Under the pieces are notes generated by a model. That model was given only the letters and a program-made list of their open reading frames with translations, searched no databases and had not been told where the DNA came from. 64,000 nucleotides of DNA, taken from assembly GCF_028583425.1 (NCBI RefSeq), contig NC_072793.1, positions 104,269,689 to 104,333,688 on the forward strand, read 5' to 3'. Of this stretch, positions 21,591 through 55,182 are shown piece by piece. A program made the position numbers and the translations under genes. Origin of the DNA: Eublepharis macularius. Taxonomy: Eukaryota > Chordata > Lepidosauria > Squamata > Eublepharidae. Every line of letters starts with the position of its first letter. The stretch's first letter is position 1.

Positions 21591-22240
21591 TTTTTAGCTC
21601 AGCCTTCCAGTGTCCCACTCCCTAAGGCACTTCCTGGTCTCCCCCCTTGTGGTTCCTGAGTGGGTCTTCTTGGGCCACTCAATTCTGTTGTGCCCAGGCT
21701 CTTTTGGCCCCTTGGGGAGGCACATTTTGGTGGTATCCATCCCTGTTGAGCCTCTTTTCTGAGGTGTCTGGGGTCTCTGAGCATTGGGATAGCTTGCTGC
21801 CACCATGCCTGGTCTTGGTGCGGCTCACAGGCCTCAGCAAGGCCTGGTCCTCCCCGCCCCCTCCATGCCTGCTGAGAACTTGCTGCAGTGGCACCTGGGC
21901 TCTCCCAGCTTTAGAACTGCTCTCAGCTGAGCTGCCTGGGCTGGGTAAAGGCAAAGGCCAGGTGGCCCCGACTGTTTCATCTGTGTTCTGCAGCTGCCAC
22001 CCCACTCTCAGCTCTTGCTTAGAACAGTTAATTACACTTGCACAGTGGATTATTCTTGGTTTGGGAGGGGGGTTTGGAATCCCCACCCCACCTTTCCACT
22101 TTCAAATTTTTTTGCTAGTTTTTTTTGGGGGGGGGCAGGTTTGGAGAAAAATCTCCGCCATGTCAAGATGGCCCTGATCTATGGACTTAAGTATCTACCA
22201 GGAGGGGGGACATTTGGCCCTTTTGGTATATAAGATTGCG
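20973..22240. other. low-complexity C/T-rich sequence with (CT)n(CA)n
   Basis: Pyrimidine-rich DNA from 21340 leads into a (CT)n(CA)n microsatellite at 21531-21587. Long frames on both strands here (up to 176 codons) are of low complexity and share no domain with known proteins. Poly-G/T tracts occur at 22105-22140. Confidence 0.6.
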
Positions 22241-24492
22241 AGGGAAGGGATAATAGAACAGAGACACTTGAATACATCGAAGGTTAGATTATAGAATAAT
22301 ACTTTAAAACAATGTGTTGCAGTTTCTTTAAATATTTGCTCACATTGCTAATTATATAATGATGTTATCAAATAGAACATTTGTGTCTTTGAAAAAAGCA
22401 AAAGGTATTAATGTGTGTCCCATAGTATAGAAATATACTGAGAGCCAAAACAGACATGATGAAGATAATGTATCTCTCTTCATTTTAAAGTAGTAAATAG
22501 GTTTGCATGCCCCCTGTTTAGATTGGTGTTGCATGGGGCAGGAGGGAACAGTGAATTTAGCACCTTCAATGACCACAGGGGTTCAGGCTTTTCCTTAACA
22601 ATGCTAAAAACATGCCGGGCTGGAGGGGCTGGAAGCTCAATTAGCAAGGGCACGCATAGCAGAAGGTCTTCGGTGGAGTGAATAATAGGAAAAATCCCCC
22701 ATTCAAGTAGCAATGACTTCTATTTATACACAAGAATCTTGGATCCAACACATTGCCTCCCCTCTCAACGTGGAAGTTTGCTTTGGAAGAGGAGAGGAAA
22801 AGGGTGGTCATTTTTTCTGCCTCCCTTGGAAGACCCCTGTGTATGTAGAAAATCCTGCCTCACCAGGGGATGGCCTGGTTTTGCTGCTTTTGTTCTTCAC
22901 ATGGAGACCCACTCAGTTGACTCTTATATATAGCGATAGAAGGGGACAACTGTCATAATAGTTATTTGTTACCCTTATTGGTCCACATGTCAGACCAATG
23001 CAAAGCGTCCCACACTTGTGGAACCAGAACATGTGTTCCAGGGCAAAAAGGGATCTTTTCCAGTCAGTTGTATACACAAATCACAGTTTGGTACAATAAA
23101 TCACTGTGATAAGAACAACAGGAGGGAAAGAAACACTTAACCAGCAAATAACTTTATTGCCCTAATGAAGTTACAGAAAAAGAAGAGAAGGAATGAGATA
23201 ATACTGCAAGATAGCAAGTTTGAATTATTCATTGGCAACAAGGTAGCAGTGAATTACATGTGGCAACCTAATACAAACTATTCACTTCTTGCAGTCCTAC
23301 TGTTCAATTATATTACTTCAAGCTAACCAACTAATTACTCCAAAGTATGTTCTTCCTCTGTGGCTAGTCCAGGGCAGACCAAATGAGGGGGGCGGTTTGA
23401 GGGATTACCCTGAATGGAACAGAACGTGCAATGGTGTAAATGGGAAAGGAATTTCTGGTAGATAGGAAGGAGTCCCTTGTCAAAGGAGGAGAAAGATTCT
23501 ATGGGAAGACCAGCTGGTGAGAAAGCAGAGCAGTCTGGCTCTGGAATGGGAGGTAGCAGAGCAAAGAAGCAGGGAGCAGGTGGAAAGACACAGAAGGACA
23601 AATCCTGCATGGAGAGTAAAAGAAGGGAAAGAAAAAAATATTCTTCCTGTCTTGAAGAGGTCTGGTGTAGTTAGCAGAGGAAGAAGGTTTAGAAATCAAC
23701 CAGCTATGAAACTGGAGAGTTTGAAAAGCCCTTTTCATACACCTAGATATTCTTGGGCTCCTGCGTAAGAGTTCAGCTATTGGCTGAATTTGGTGAAAAT
23801 TGGGATCCATGATATCACTGGACCAACAGTGCACAATTCTGCTCTCTATTTGAATTTTTGATGAGTAGAGGATAATGTGTCTCTAGGGAAGTGGATGTAT
23901 AAATATAGAAGAGAATGATGGGCAGTCGGTGAGGCACCAGGGGATGGAGGCAGGGTGATTGAGTTACCTGAGTGGCAGACCAGTTAGGCTCTGTTTGACA
24001 AAGTCCAAGAAGAGGCTTGACGGTCTTCACAAGGCTCATGATTGATTTATCAAGGAGGAGGGTCATTGTCTTGCAAATCTGCACCATTGCTTACAGCTAA
24101 GGGTGAGAGGAGCTCTAGAGGCCCAGACAAAAAGACTAGATTAATGTTATCAGGTAGTCAGGATATTCCCATTTGAGAGCACTTAGGTGAACTCCTGCTT
24201 TAATGGTGAGACCCAGCTTTTAATATAAAACTGGATTTGCTTCTCACATCATTGGCAGCCAAAGGACTTTGGGGCATAGATGACACAGGTCTTGAGGGGG
24301 ACACCCTGAGAGACAACACAGTCTTCCAGGAAATCCTTTTACTGACCACTTTGACTTCACATAAAAGATTGACTTCTGTCTGTTTTTTCTGTTGCTTTCT
24401 TCACCCCAAATGAGATGAGTCGGCGTCATTTTGGCTTGCAAACCACACACATACACATACACAAAGAAGAAACTGCAGAACTGTTGCCTTAC
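22241..24492. other. intronic sequence, nothing recognised
   Basis: GAGCCAAAACAGACATGATG at 22442 resembles the Harbinger-like terminus of 14925, preceded by TGA, but no second end was found. No ITIH4 signal-peptide exon is apparent. Confidence 0.4.
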
Positions 24493-24700
24493 CTGTTGCT
24501 TTGCTGTAATGAAGATTTTGACCATGTTGCTGCTCTCTCAGGATGACTATACCAGCGGAAATCAAAGAACAGCCAACTAAAAGCAAAAGAGGCTCCAATT
24601 TCCTTGCTGCCTGGAAAGAGCCTTTTCCTTCTAGACAGCGGAATGGAAATCTTGAGTCATGGAAGAATTCCAGATGGTTGGAGGCCATATCTATATATAA
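24493..24700 (-). promoter_or_regulatory. candidate ITIH4 promoter and first exon
   Basis: A TATA element (TTATATATAG on the minus strand, 24691-24700) is followed by about 170 bp ending in a good donor, CAACAG|GTAAGG, at 24493. A forkhead-type TATTTAC site lies at 24764-24770, about 65 bp upstream, which would suit a liver gene. The position, just beyond the MUSTN1 3' end, is where ITIH4 should begin. An ATG at 24523-24525 opens 11 codons (MVKIFITAKQQ) that end in phase 0, as the first VIT exon requires, but these give no signal peptide. A different frame has a hydrophobic run (EPLLLLVGCSLISAGIVIL) that ends in the wrong phase. The promoter is plausible; the coding start is unresolved. Confidence 0.35.
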
Positions 24701-24915
24701 GCTGGCCTTCCTAGCCTGAGTCTGCTACCAGCAATACTATTTGGCACCTGCCCTCTGGTAACGGTAAATAACTTGATCTTTATGCTGGGAATTCCTTGGG
24801 CATAAATACTAGTGCATACAATTCTCGTGAGCAAGTTCTTCTCTTAAGAACTTATGTCAAGAATTACTTCTTTCTTTGAATTAAATAGCCATTTCACCAG
24901 TCACATTCACCACAA

Positions 24916-24921
24916 TTTATT
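24916..24921 (-). promoter_or_regulatory. candidate MUSTN1 polyadenylation signal
   Basis: AATAAA on the minus strand (TTTATT on plus) lies 356 bp past the MUSTN1 stop and is the only clear hexamer in that stretch. It lies about 250 bp upstream of the candidate ITIH4 transcription start. Confidence 0.5.
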
Positions 24922-25276
24922 GGTTTTGCACATCAATATTAAGATCACAATTGAAACTAGGGTGTGGGTTTGCCAAGAGAAACCATCATTATACAAGTAT
25001 GCAACAAAATTGGTCATGACTGTACCAGTCTGCCCCCAGTGCTTACCACCCAACTTGAATAATACACAACACAGCTAGTGGTGGGGAGGAGGGAAGGAGA
25101 AAACCCCTCAACACAAAACAATGTATAAAAAAAGCTTATCTTGCAATATAAGCTTTCTGGTTGATTATTAAAATAAGTAAGTTAACAGTGCTGTAATAGG
25201 ACTGGTGCACGTGAAAGCAAAACAAGGGATTAAGTATTATATAAAGAATATTCTGCTCAGCTCTTGAACTTGGCAG

Positions 25277-39867
<14,591 letters not shown>

Positions 39868-39943
39868 GGTTGCAGCACTCACACACAGAGCGAGTAGTCT
39901 CCTTGGTTAATATCCAAATTCTGAGGGAGCCTGACGAGGCTCA

Positions 39944-39961
39944 CTTATATAGACTCATATG
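39944..39961 (-). promoter_or_regulatory. MUSTN1: MUSTN1 core promoter: TATA box and adjacent E-box
   Basis: On the minus strand TATATAAG (39944-39951) lies about 80 bp upstream of the MSQ start codon. Five bases further upstream is CATATG (39956-39961), an E-box of the CANNTG type bound by bHLH factors. The spacing predicts a transcription start near 39915-39920. Confidence 0.7.
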
Positions 39962-40202
39962 AGGTCATTGTACCAGGTCATCTTCCCAATCCAGTTCCTG
40001 AAGTTTGTCGAGCTGCACAGTCTTGTTGTTGAGAGGTTTATTCTTAGCAGTGACTGAGGTTTGTAGCATTTACTAGGCAGGATAACTGGAGCTAGAAGAA
40101 CCACACAAGTGACAAGAGAAGACAGCTGGCTAGTAGAACTATGTAGAAGTCTTGTCCTCTCTGCTTGAAAATGTACTTGTTCCAAGGGAACCCTCTGAGG
40201 CT

Positions 40203-40212
40203 TTATTTATAG
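40203..40212 (-). promoter_or_regulatory. MEF2-type site upstream of MUSTN1
   Basis: CTATAAATAA on the minus strand fits the MEF2 consensus YTAWWWWTAR and lies about 255 bp upstream of the TATA box. MEF2 control would suit a muscle gene. Function is inferred from the motif alone. Confidence 0.45.
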
Positions 40213-41789
40213 CTTTAAAGAGCAAATGTTTGTTGTAAATGCTCCACTTAAGCTACATTCATATATCTGCACATGTAACCCTCATTGAAGTTAGGTAGGC
40301 AGAACTACACACCAAGAAAGAAACAGGTCTTTCAACTCACCTGCATAATACTAACATAGGGGTGGGGGCAAACACATGGGGGTATCAATGGGCAGGAGTA
40401 GCAATCTGAATCTTCCCAGAACTTTCTGTGTGCCTGAGGCAAGTCTGGGGTTTGTTTTTTTCAAGCAGCAGCCATTCATGCCGACTGACAAGCTATTTTT
40501 GAAACTAAGAGGACTTTCAAAAGCAGACTGTAATACAGCAAGCAAAGTAAGTGTATATGTCCAAACTGTGAAAAGATAAACACTACACAGAGCATGCCCA
40601 CGTTTTGGGTTGCTTTAAGGTAGTTTTTTCGGCCCTAGCAATGATATTAAACAATATTTCAGACTTCAACACAAACAAGATCAAACACAAAGGCAGCAGC
40701 ACAAATCTCAAATTCTCTTTCACTTCAAACACTTCAGGAAGTATACTTCTGTGTTGCCAATGGGCAATGGCTCTTTCTGATTTGATGACAATAAACAAAC
40801 AAGTGTTGAAGGAAAAGAGATTTATTAAAGTAATCTAAAGAATTTTACATAAATAAATAAGTACAGAACAGAGAATATGCTTACGCCCCTATACTGCTGT
40901 CAGAAACCTTGGGAGACTCCAATGGGTGAACCCCTGGTTATGGTCAGATGCACACTGCTGCCCTGCAGTTCAGCCTGAGCAGAGGTTCTGCTATGCAGGG
41001 GTTCTCTGAGACTTCTATAGAAGCTGGCTACCTGCAGCTGTGCTCTTGTTTTCCTCTAGTTGGCCTTGAAGAGGAGCAACACATTCAAGGCCAACTGTTA
41101 AGCAGTACGTGACAAACGTCCTAAAAGACCTCCATACCAGGTGCATGGTTTAACTTCCAACCATCGCACTCCTCAATACAATGATAAGACACTGTAATCT
41201 GGTAAGTTGGATAGTAAGATGGAAAACATGTTTTTTTAGGAGAGAAAAACATCTTACATTGCCGAAACAGAATGCTCAGACCTGGCCTGCAAAGCACTCT
41301 GGGCAGAAGATGGTGAACCTGTGGCACACCACTAACTCCTGAAGTTCACAATAGTCTTACATATGTGTTACTACGCCTTCCTACCTATCACACCAGTGAT
41401 TGGTTGTGGAAGTTCTATGCTTTAAGGTTCATAAACCCAGTAGTTAAAGACAAAGTGAATTATACTTATGTTGATGACACTGAAATGAATCTTGCAAATG
41501 AATCTTCCTTGTGCCCAAGGAAAAAAATTGGGCTGGAGAATACAGAATATGTATATAATTTGAGTAAGGTATCAAATAGCCTGGGCTTTGTTTTGTTTTA
41601 CAGTTGATCCACATGCTCATTCTGTATCAGAAACAAAATACATGCTTCAAAGCTAAAACAAAACCCACCTCATATGCCTGCATAACATATACATTATGTG
41701 GCCTTTTTTAAAAATACCTGCCACCAATTAAACTCATCAAATTAAAGCTAATGCACAGGTCACGAGTTGAACACAAGGAGTGACAAATT
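40213..41789. other. intergenic sequence between MUSTN1 and STIMATE
   Basis: About 1.6 kb with no exon and no intact repeat. A strong hairpin lies at 41058-41096. A short YVDDTEM-like reading at 41455 is too small to call a LINE. Confidence 0.5.
41058..41096. other. 13-bp perfect stem-loop in the MUSTN1-STIMATE intergenic region
   Basis: AGTTGGCCTTGAA (41058-41070) pairs perfectly with TTCAAGGCCAACT (41084-41096) across a 13-nt loop. There is no T-run and no known function. Confidence 0.7.
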
Positions 41790-44700
41790 TGTATGAAGTC
41801 AAAACTTTATTGTAAACCATTTATTTAAATACATCACAACCTTCCATTTTAATGCAACACCATGTGTTAAACAACATGATCCAGAGCGCATCATGGTTCA
41901 CATCTGTAACTTCATGGAGCATATTTCCACCTTATTTTTGAGCCACACATTTCCTCAAGCCAGTTTGAAATAAACAAAAAAAACCCCTTACTTATAAGGA
42001 CAATCCCTTTCTTTAAAACATAAGATACTGCTGTTTTACTCTGTAAAACTATAGTACTTTGCAGTCATTTAACTGGAAACTTTGAAAGACTGGATGTATT
42101 GCAAGTCTCCTACAATCCGATGTGGCTGGATGTGTATGTTCACTACCACTTTTGCACAGAAGCTGCATGTCTGGGATTAGCCATGCACAAGGGGCACAGA
42201 TGCCCAGCCTTCAACACAGAGAAGGTTAAGCCTGAACATCCCCCAAACCCCTTCCATCCCAGAAAGGCATAAATAAAAACAAAGCACATGCCTTTGAGGG
42301 AATGTATACAGATCACTTTGCATTGTTTGAGTTCGGTTCCTAAGTCAACGAGTATGAGGTCTTTTCCCTGAAGAGAAGCTTGTAACACAACTTGTTAACA
42401 ACATTAAGATAAAGCATTTCACAAAAGGACAATAAAGGACAATTAATACATTAAAACCAGAAAATGAAGAGTGCATAATGACCAAAGGATTTTCAAAATA
42501 ATTATCTGGGCACTTGATATCATGTTAATGAAGCACATCCATGACTATTTGATTTCTGTATCACATCTATTTGGCATGGAAAGTTACTACTCCCTTTCAG
42601 ACTCAGCAGTGTACTGTACAGCTATTTTGAGTGCAGAATAGTAGTCACCTTTTTTTTTTTAAAAAAAAGAGTGCGGATTGAAGCTCAGTTCTTTACGACA
42701 TACCTAGCAGCTTGAGCAATGAAATGGCTGCAACATTTGGAGGCCAAACTTATGTCTTGCCTACTCTGTCATCTTCCCAAACTGTCATGATGTGAAGAAT
42801 AAGCCAACACACTCTCATCTGTTTTAACTGCAAGATAAAATGAAGCACCGCTTTTAAAAAGCAGAAAACACCCATTTTTTCCAAATGTTTTTTCCCTACT
42901 TTTTGGAAAAGGACAAAGCACCATGAAACAAACTGAACAGAATACCAGAAAGTTGAGAGAAAAAATGACATACAATCCTTTTGATCCTTCACACTGAACA
43001 TCAATCAGGTGGTGATGGCCACTGACTAAGATGGCTTTTTAAACAAGTGAAATCAACTCCTGGAGATACATCTGCCATCAGAGACTGTAAGAAAGGATAG
43101 CTATATAGAACCTACATGTACAGACACAGTAGTCTTTGACACTGTTGACATAACAGAAGATGGCAATCCCATTCATGCCGTGCTTAAGCAAGCCTAGCCC
43201 AGGGAACTGCAGCAAGGAAGGAAATCAGGTGCAGCTGCATTGTCAGCACAAGCTCCCAGGAGGAGGAAAAAATGGCGATTTCATCCAATTCTTTCACCTC
43301 ACTGTATACCCTTATATTGTAGCACATTTTGATCATAAGAGTCTACCTGTCCTCAGAGTATAAGTTTAGACCAACAGCAGGCCGCCGAAGAAAAGGAGAA
43401 AACTGGGAGAAAGTTCAGCCCAGTCAACCCTTCTGCAAGCTTCTAGCAGGATCCAACTTAGAAGTTTGAAACACATGGAATCTGGTCCGCTTCACTACAA
43501 CTTATTTTTATTCAGCAAGTGTACAACGGCCTGATCTGTGGGTTTAGATAGTTCTAAAGTTTGTGATTTTGGCAAAGAGTGCTTTACGTTGTTGTGATGT
43601 TATTGTGCCTAGAACAAGTGCCAGTCTGATCTTCTACTATTTTGATGAAAGCAAAAGAGTGTATTTTTTATCAGCCCTAAAACCTTGAATTAAGCTGCTG
43701 GAGGGCACCAATACAATATAATAGTCAATGAAAATAATTATGACACAATTAAGGCTTTGGGTTTTTTTTTAAGCAACACTATCCCTCCCACACACTCTGT
43801 CCAAAGATTGGAAACATATTTTATTTAACAGAAATTGAGGATGAAATGATCAAATAAGCTTTTGGATTCAAACAGTTGTGTGCTATTATAGCAGGAGGCA
43901 TGCTTCCATACCTTCACTACCTCAAAGCTAGTTTTGTCCTCAAAGCTTAGCCCATTATTCACTTGAACAAATGTCTGATGTCCTCCTGAATTTCCAAAAT
44001 TGTATCAACCATTCCTGCATACTGAAAAGAATCTAACACAGGTGCAACAGAACCTGCTTTAGTGAATAATCCTTGACAGAACCATTAAAATATTCTGTGA
44101 AAATGTAACAAAAAAACAAAAACAAAAGTTAGGAGGCAACATTGATCACCCCCCCTCCCCTGGCCAACAGAGGCTTTATCTGGTTTCAGTTAGACAAACA
44201 TGAGTTCACTGCCTTTTTTAAAAAGCCTGAACACCAACAAGTAACAATGTATTGCAAGAATGTTGCAGTGCAAAGTGACACAGGCCAGTATATAGCTCTG
44301 AAATGTAACATCTACTGTAGAAAAGTGTCTCACATGGGCAGTGGGATAAGGCAAATATTACCATGCTATATTAGACTAGCAAAAAGGGAGCCTTGGTGCT
44401 TACCTCCTAAGGCTCAAACACCCCCAACACAAACATCCTGTATAACTTACCACACTTAAGACCAACTACACATAAAAACTGTAAAAAAATTTCTTTGAAA
44501 AATCTGGAGCGTTGTCAGTGAACGTGTTTTAAGGCTTGAAATACAGACTGATACCAATATACTGTAAGTTACACATCAGCTTCCCCCCACCCTTTGAAAA
44601 TCACTTTTGCTGCTTTACACCACATCAGAAGATTTAAATGAGCATATTGTCAGACTGTAACAGGCATCAAAATATAATGTAGTCGCTCAAAATCAGGTGT

Positions 44701-46014
44701 GAATGGATTCCACTAAAAGACATTTTGGATAACCATTGGACAGCTGAAGTCAACAGCTCTACTCCAATTTAAAAGCCATCTACCAGATGGAGTTAGTTTG
44801 GTCTTGAGGAAACTGAGGAATGAACAAGTAGTAATTAGTACACTTTATCATAGTCAACTGAATCATACTGAAGATGAGCAATAATCCCACTCTGAATGTA
44901 CACTTCAAGAAGGAACAGATTTACTATTCCTGTTACAACACCATTTATAGTTGTTGGATGCAAGCAGGGCCAACTGTGCTATGTCCTCTTTTGAAGGAAC
45001 CGTTCTTTGAAAAAAGGAATGTTGTTTCACCTTTAAAGTAGCTGAGATGTGGGATTAGAAGACTTGCAGGTTTAAGAAACAAGTACTGTGTCTCTTAATG
45101 GCTCAACTGAAAAACCCATGGCATTTGTTGCTTTTAGGCTCAACTGAAAAACCCACTTGTTGCTTTTAGGTTAAAGTGCACAGGGTCAGGAATACTACCC
45201 ATGCTGACCAGTGGCATAATCCACTTATCACTGCTACCACATAACTGCCTTTGGTTCAGTCAGGCTTGTACAGCACTCCAACACAAGGCTACGTAGTGGC
45301 TACCAGGCCATTATTCCCTTTGTTGCCTTTGTTGCCACGTTATTCTCCTTTACATGATAAGAAACAATAGATACAAATTTTGCTGCAAATCTTTTGACCT
45401 TTTAACCACACATGAAGAGTAACAACATCATTTTCTCTTGCAAAGAGAATCCTTAAATATCCAAGTATGAAAATATAACTTAAATATAAAAGTTGAACAG
45501 GGTAGAGAACATCTGGAAGAAAACAAAACTCTTTGTTCTGCCTATTAGTTCCATAGGTACCTTTAAGAAATAAACCCATACATAATTTTAAATTACAATT
45601 TGTATTCATAAAACTATTCTGCTCTAGGAATATGTTGAAAAAAGCCAGTTTTAGTAATAAAACATACTGATTCAAATTTTGTTAATCCTGATGTCTCTTT
45701 CCGAACCTCCTGAACTGCATCATTAGGAGCCATGTCTGAAACACTGTTGTTCCATGGTCTCTTCCAAAATGTCACATCCAAATCCCCTTGTTGCCTAGAA
45801 TTTTTCCACACTCGGTAAGACAAAACATTTGCATATTTAGTCAGTGTTTCTATAGTGCAACAGAACAGGTACATTTTTCAAATTTCTGCATTCTGTTTAT
45901 AGATCTTTCTTGAATCAATTCCCAGGCAACAGGAATACTGATGCAAAGTGAAAATCCACTGAGCACAGACTGTTCTGACATAAAAACCTGCAAATTTACA
46001 GGCCACAGAATGTG
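41790..46014 (-). other. STIMATE: probable STIMATE 3' UTR
   Basis: About 4.2 kb past the STIMATE stop is AT-rich, has no recognisable interspersed repeats (unlike nearly all the rest of the window) and no coding frames. It ends at paired poly(A) signals at 41806-41825. A short tandem duplication (GGCTCAACTGAAAAACCCA, two copies about 34 bp apart) lies at 45104-45168. Absence of transposons suggests that the sequence is constrained. Extent is inferred. Confidence 0.55.
41806..41825 (-). promoter_or_regulatory. paired candidate polyadenylation signals for STIMATE
   Basis: Two AATAAA hexamers on the minus strand (41820-41825 and 41806-41811) lie 14 bp apart, consistent with cleavage near 41785-41800. 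They are the first paired signals seen where the repeat-free stretch downstream of the STIMATE stop ends. Confidence 0.5.
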
Positions 46015-53362
<7,348 letters not shown>

Positions 53363-54050
53363 CTATAAAAGAACACACAAGTGATTAGCACAGACGTTTA
53401 GCAGGCAAGACACAACTACATGGAAATCGAAAACACAAAAAAGCGTTGATCAAAAGGCGATGTTTATCCCTCTTCAATCTTAAGAAAAACTGTTAATTTG
53501 GGATTATTCATTATCTGGAAAAAACAAAATCCCTCAGAAATTTTGTGGAACCTTAAAGATTTTTCATCTGATGAAACAGCTGTGGTTCATGAAGGTTTAT
53601 GCCACAAAAAAGCTGACAGTTTTTAAAAGATGTCATAAGATCTTTACTTTGGTTGCAGTAGGATAATAGTGCAATCCTAAAATTTGTCTTTCGGTGATTA
53701 AGTCCTATGGTAGTGTATCTCAGGGATACACAGCCACATCCCAACTATGTACTGGCACCAAGACAGCCCAGTGCACAAATGGTAGGCACTGGGATGTGTC
53801 AGGGTAGAAGCAAGGCATAGTCTGCATCCTTAACCTCTCCAATACTGACTATGCCCCCAAAACACATGCATAAAGCTACATGCTAGCAAGAACCCTGCCA
53901 CAGCTTTAAAAATCCCCATTGAACATATGGAATGAAAATAATAATTTCCCCACTCAGTCTCCCACCATGCCCTGAGCCCCGGCACAGTTCAGGATATTAA
54001 GTCTGCAGCCAATCACTATACTCCTAAGCACGGCATAAACCCCACCCAGG

Positions 54051-55182
54051 ATGCACCATAGGTTAGACAGGGTATGCAAATCTGATCTCTTGCTGCACCC
54101 ACTTAGAACATGCACAGGGTGCATGAGAATGGTGATGAGAATGCACAGAACAGTAGACCACGTCATCCTGTTGAGATGTCTAGAAACAGAAGTGGGCATC
54201 AAAGAATGTGCCCTGGACTGGTTTAAATCATTTCTCATTGAACGGACTCAAGGGGTTGCTGTCGGAGATCAGCTATCTCCAGAATGGGAACTATCTTGTG
54301 GGGTTCCACAGGGCGCAATCCTATCTCTCAGGTTATTCAACCTCTACGTAAAACGTTTAGAACTCATTCGCAGCTATGGAGTTGGGTGTCATCAATATGC
54401 GGACGACACCCAACTCTGTATCTTGCTATCCAGGTCCCCACAGGATGCAGTAGAAATCTTAGATCACTGCCTGACAGCCGTGGTGAAATGGCTGAAAAAC
54501 AAAAAATTGAAATTAAACCCAGACAATTCCGAAGTGATGCTTGTTGGGAAGTCAGATATTCTGAAAGACATTGTACTCCCCACTTTCAATGGAGTTTGTT
54601 CATGGCCTTAGCCCGACATACCTACAGGACCGCCTGCATATAGGCAAAATCAACTGCAGCCCATACACAGGCCTTCTCTGTGGTGGCCCCTACCCTATGG
54701 AACAGTGTGCCTGAGGAGGTCAGGACGCAGAGCTCCCACACTCTTGGCTTTCCGCAAACAATGCAAAACTGAATTATTCAAAAAGGCTTTTTTACTCAGA
54801 TAGGGAGGGGGTCTTGGATGTTTCGCCAATGAGTTGGGAACCATGGGCTCCACCATTATGTTGCTTTACATATTATCTGTTGCTTTGAATATGTACTCGT
54901 ATATACTGCTTGTGCTTCATGTTGTCTAATGTCAATCCTAGAATGGATGATGTTCCGTTTCAGCAATCCTTCAACCCTGTATTGGATCCTTGCTAATGCT
55001 ATGTCTCTGTAAACTTGTATTCATCTACCCTATGACACTGTTTATGGAAATGTCCTTGACACTGTATGGAAATGCCTACCCTTGTTCTTGCTACTGATTG
55101 TACTGATCTCACACTATGTAATCCGCCTTGAGTCTCAGTGAGAAAGGCGGCCTATAAATGATATAAATAAATAAAATAAAAG
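54051..55182 (+). mobile_element. L2/CR1-like LINE, RT core and 3' end
   Basis: A 186-codon frame contains HVILLRCLETEVGIKECALD, WFKSFLIERTQGVAVGDQLS, SCGVPQGAILS (RT motif), HQYADDTQL (catalytic box) and KLKLNPDNSEVMLVGKSD. An internal deletion joins this to the C-terminus (WNSVPEEV-like) and a full 3' tail ending AAATAAATAAAATAAAA. It is the best preserved of the L2-like copies in the window. Confidence 0.92.

Noticed and set aside
21128-22177. Frames of 134-176 codons on both strands
   Set aside because: Pyrimidine-rich low-complexity sequence and a (CT)n(CA)n tract; no domain, no splice support.
22210-22240. GGTATATAAGATTGCGAG as a promoter or LTR TATA box
   Set aside because: No matching terminal repeat, coding frame or poly(A) signal nearby.
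24401-24688. 95-codon minus frame with a hydrophobic run, possibly a signal peptide of ITIH4
   Set aside because: Its phase at the donor does not fit the next ITIH4 exon and its ATG lies upstream of where the TATA box would place the transcript start. Kept only as an ambiguity.
41365-41607. YVDDTEMNL reading as a LINE reverse-transcriptase box
   Set aside because: Only a few residues resemble the motif and the flanks show no LINE similarity.
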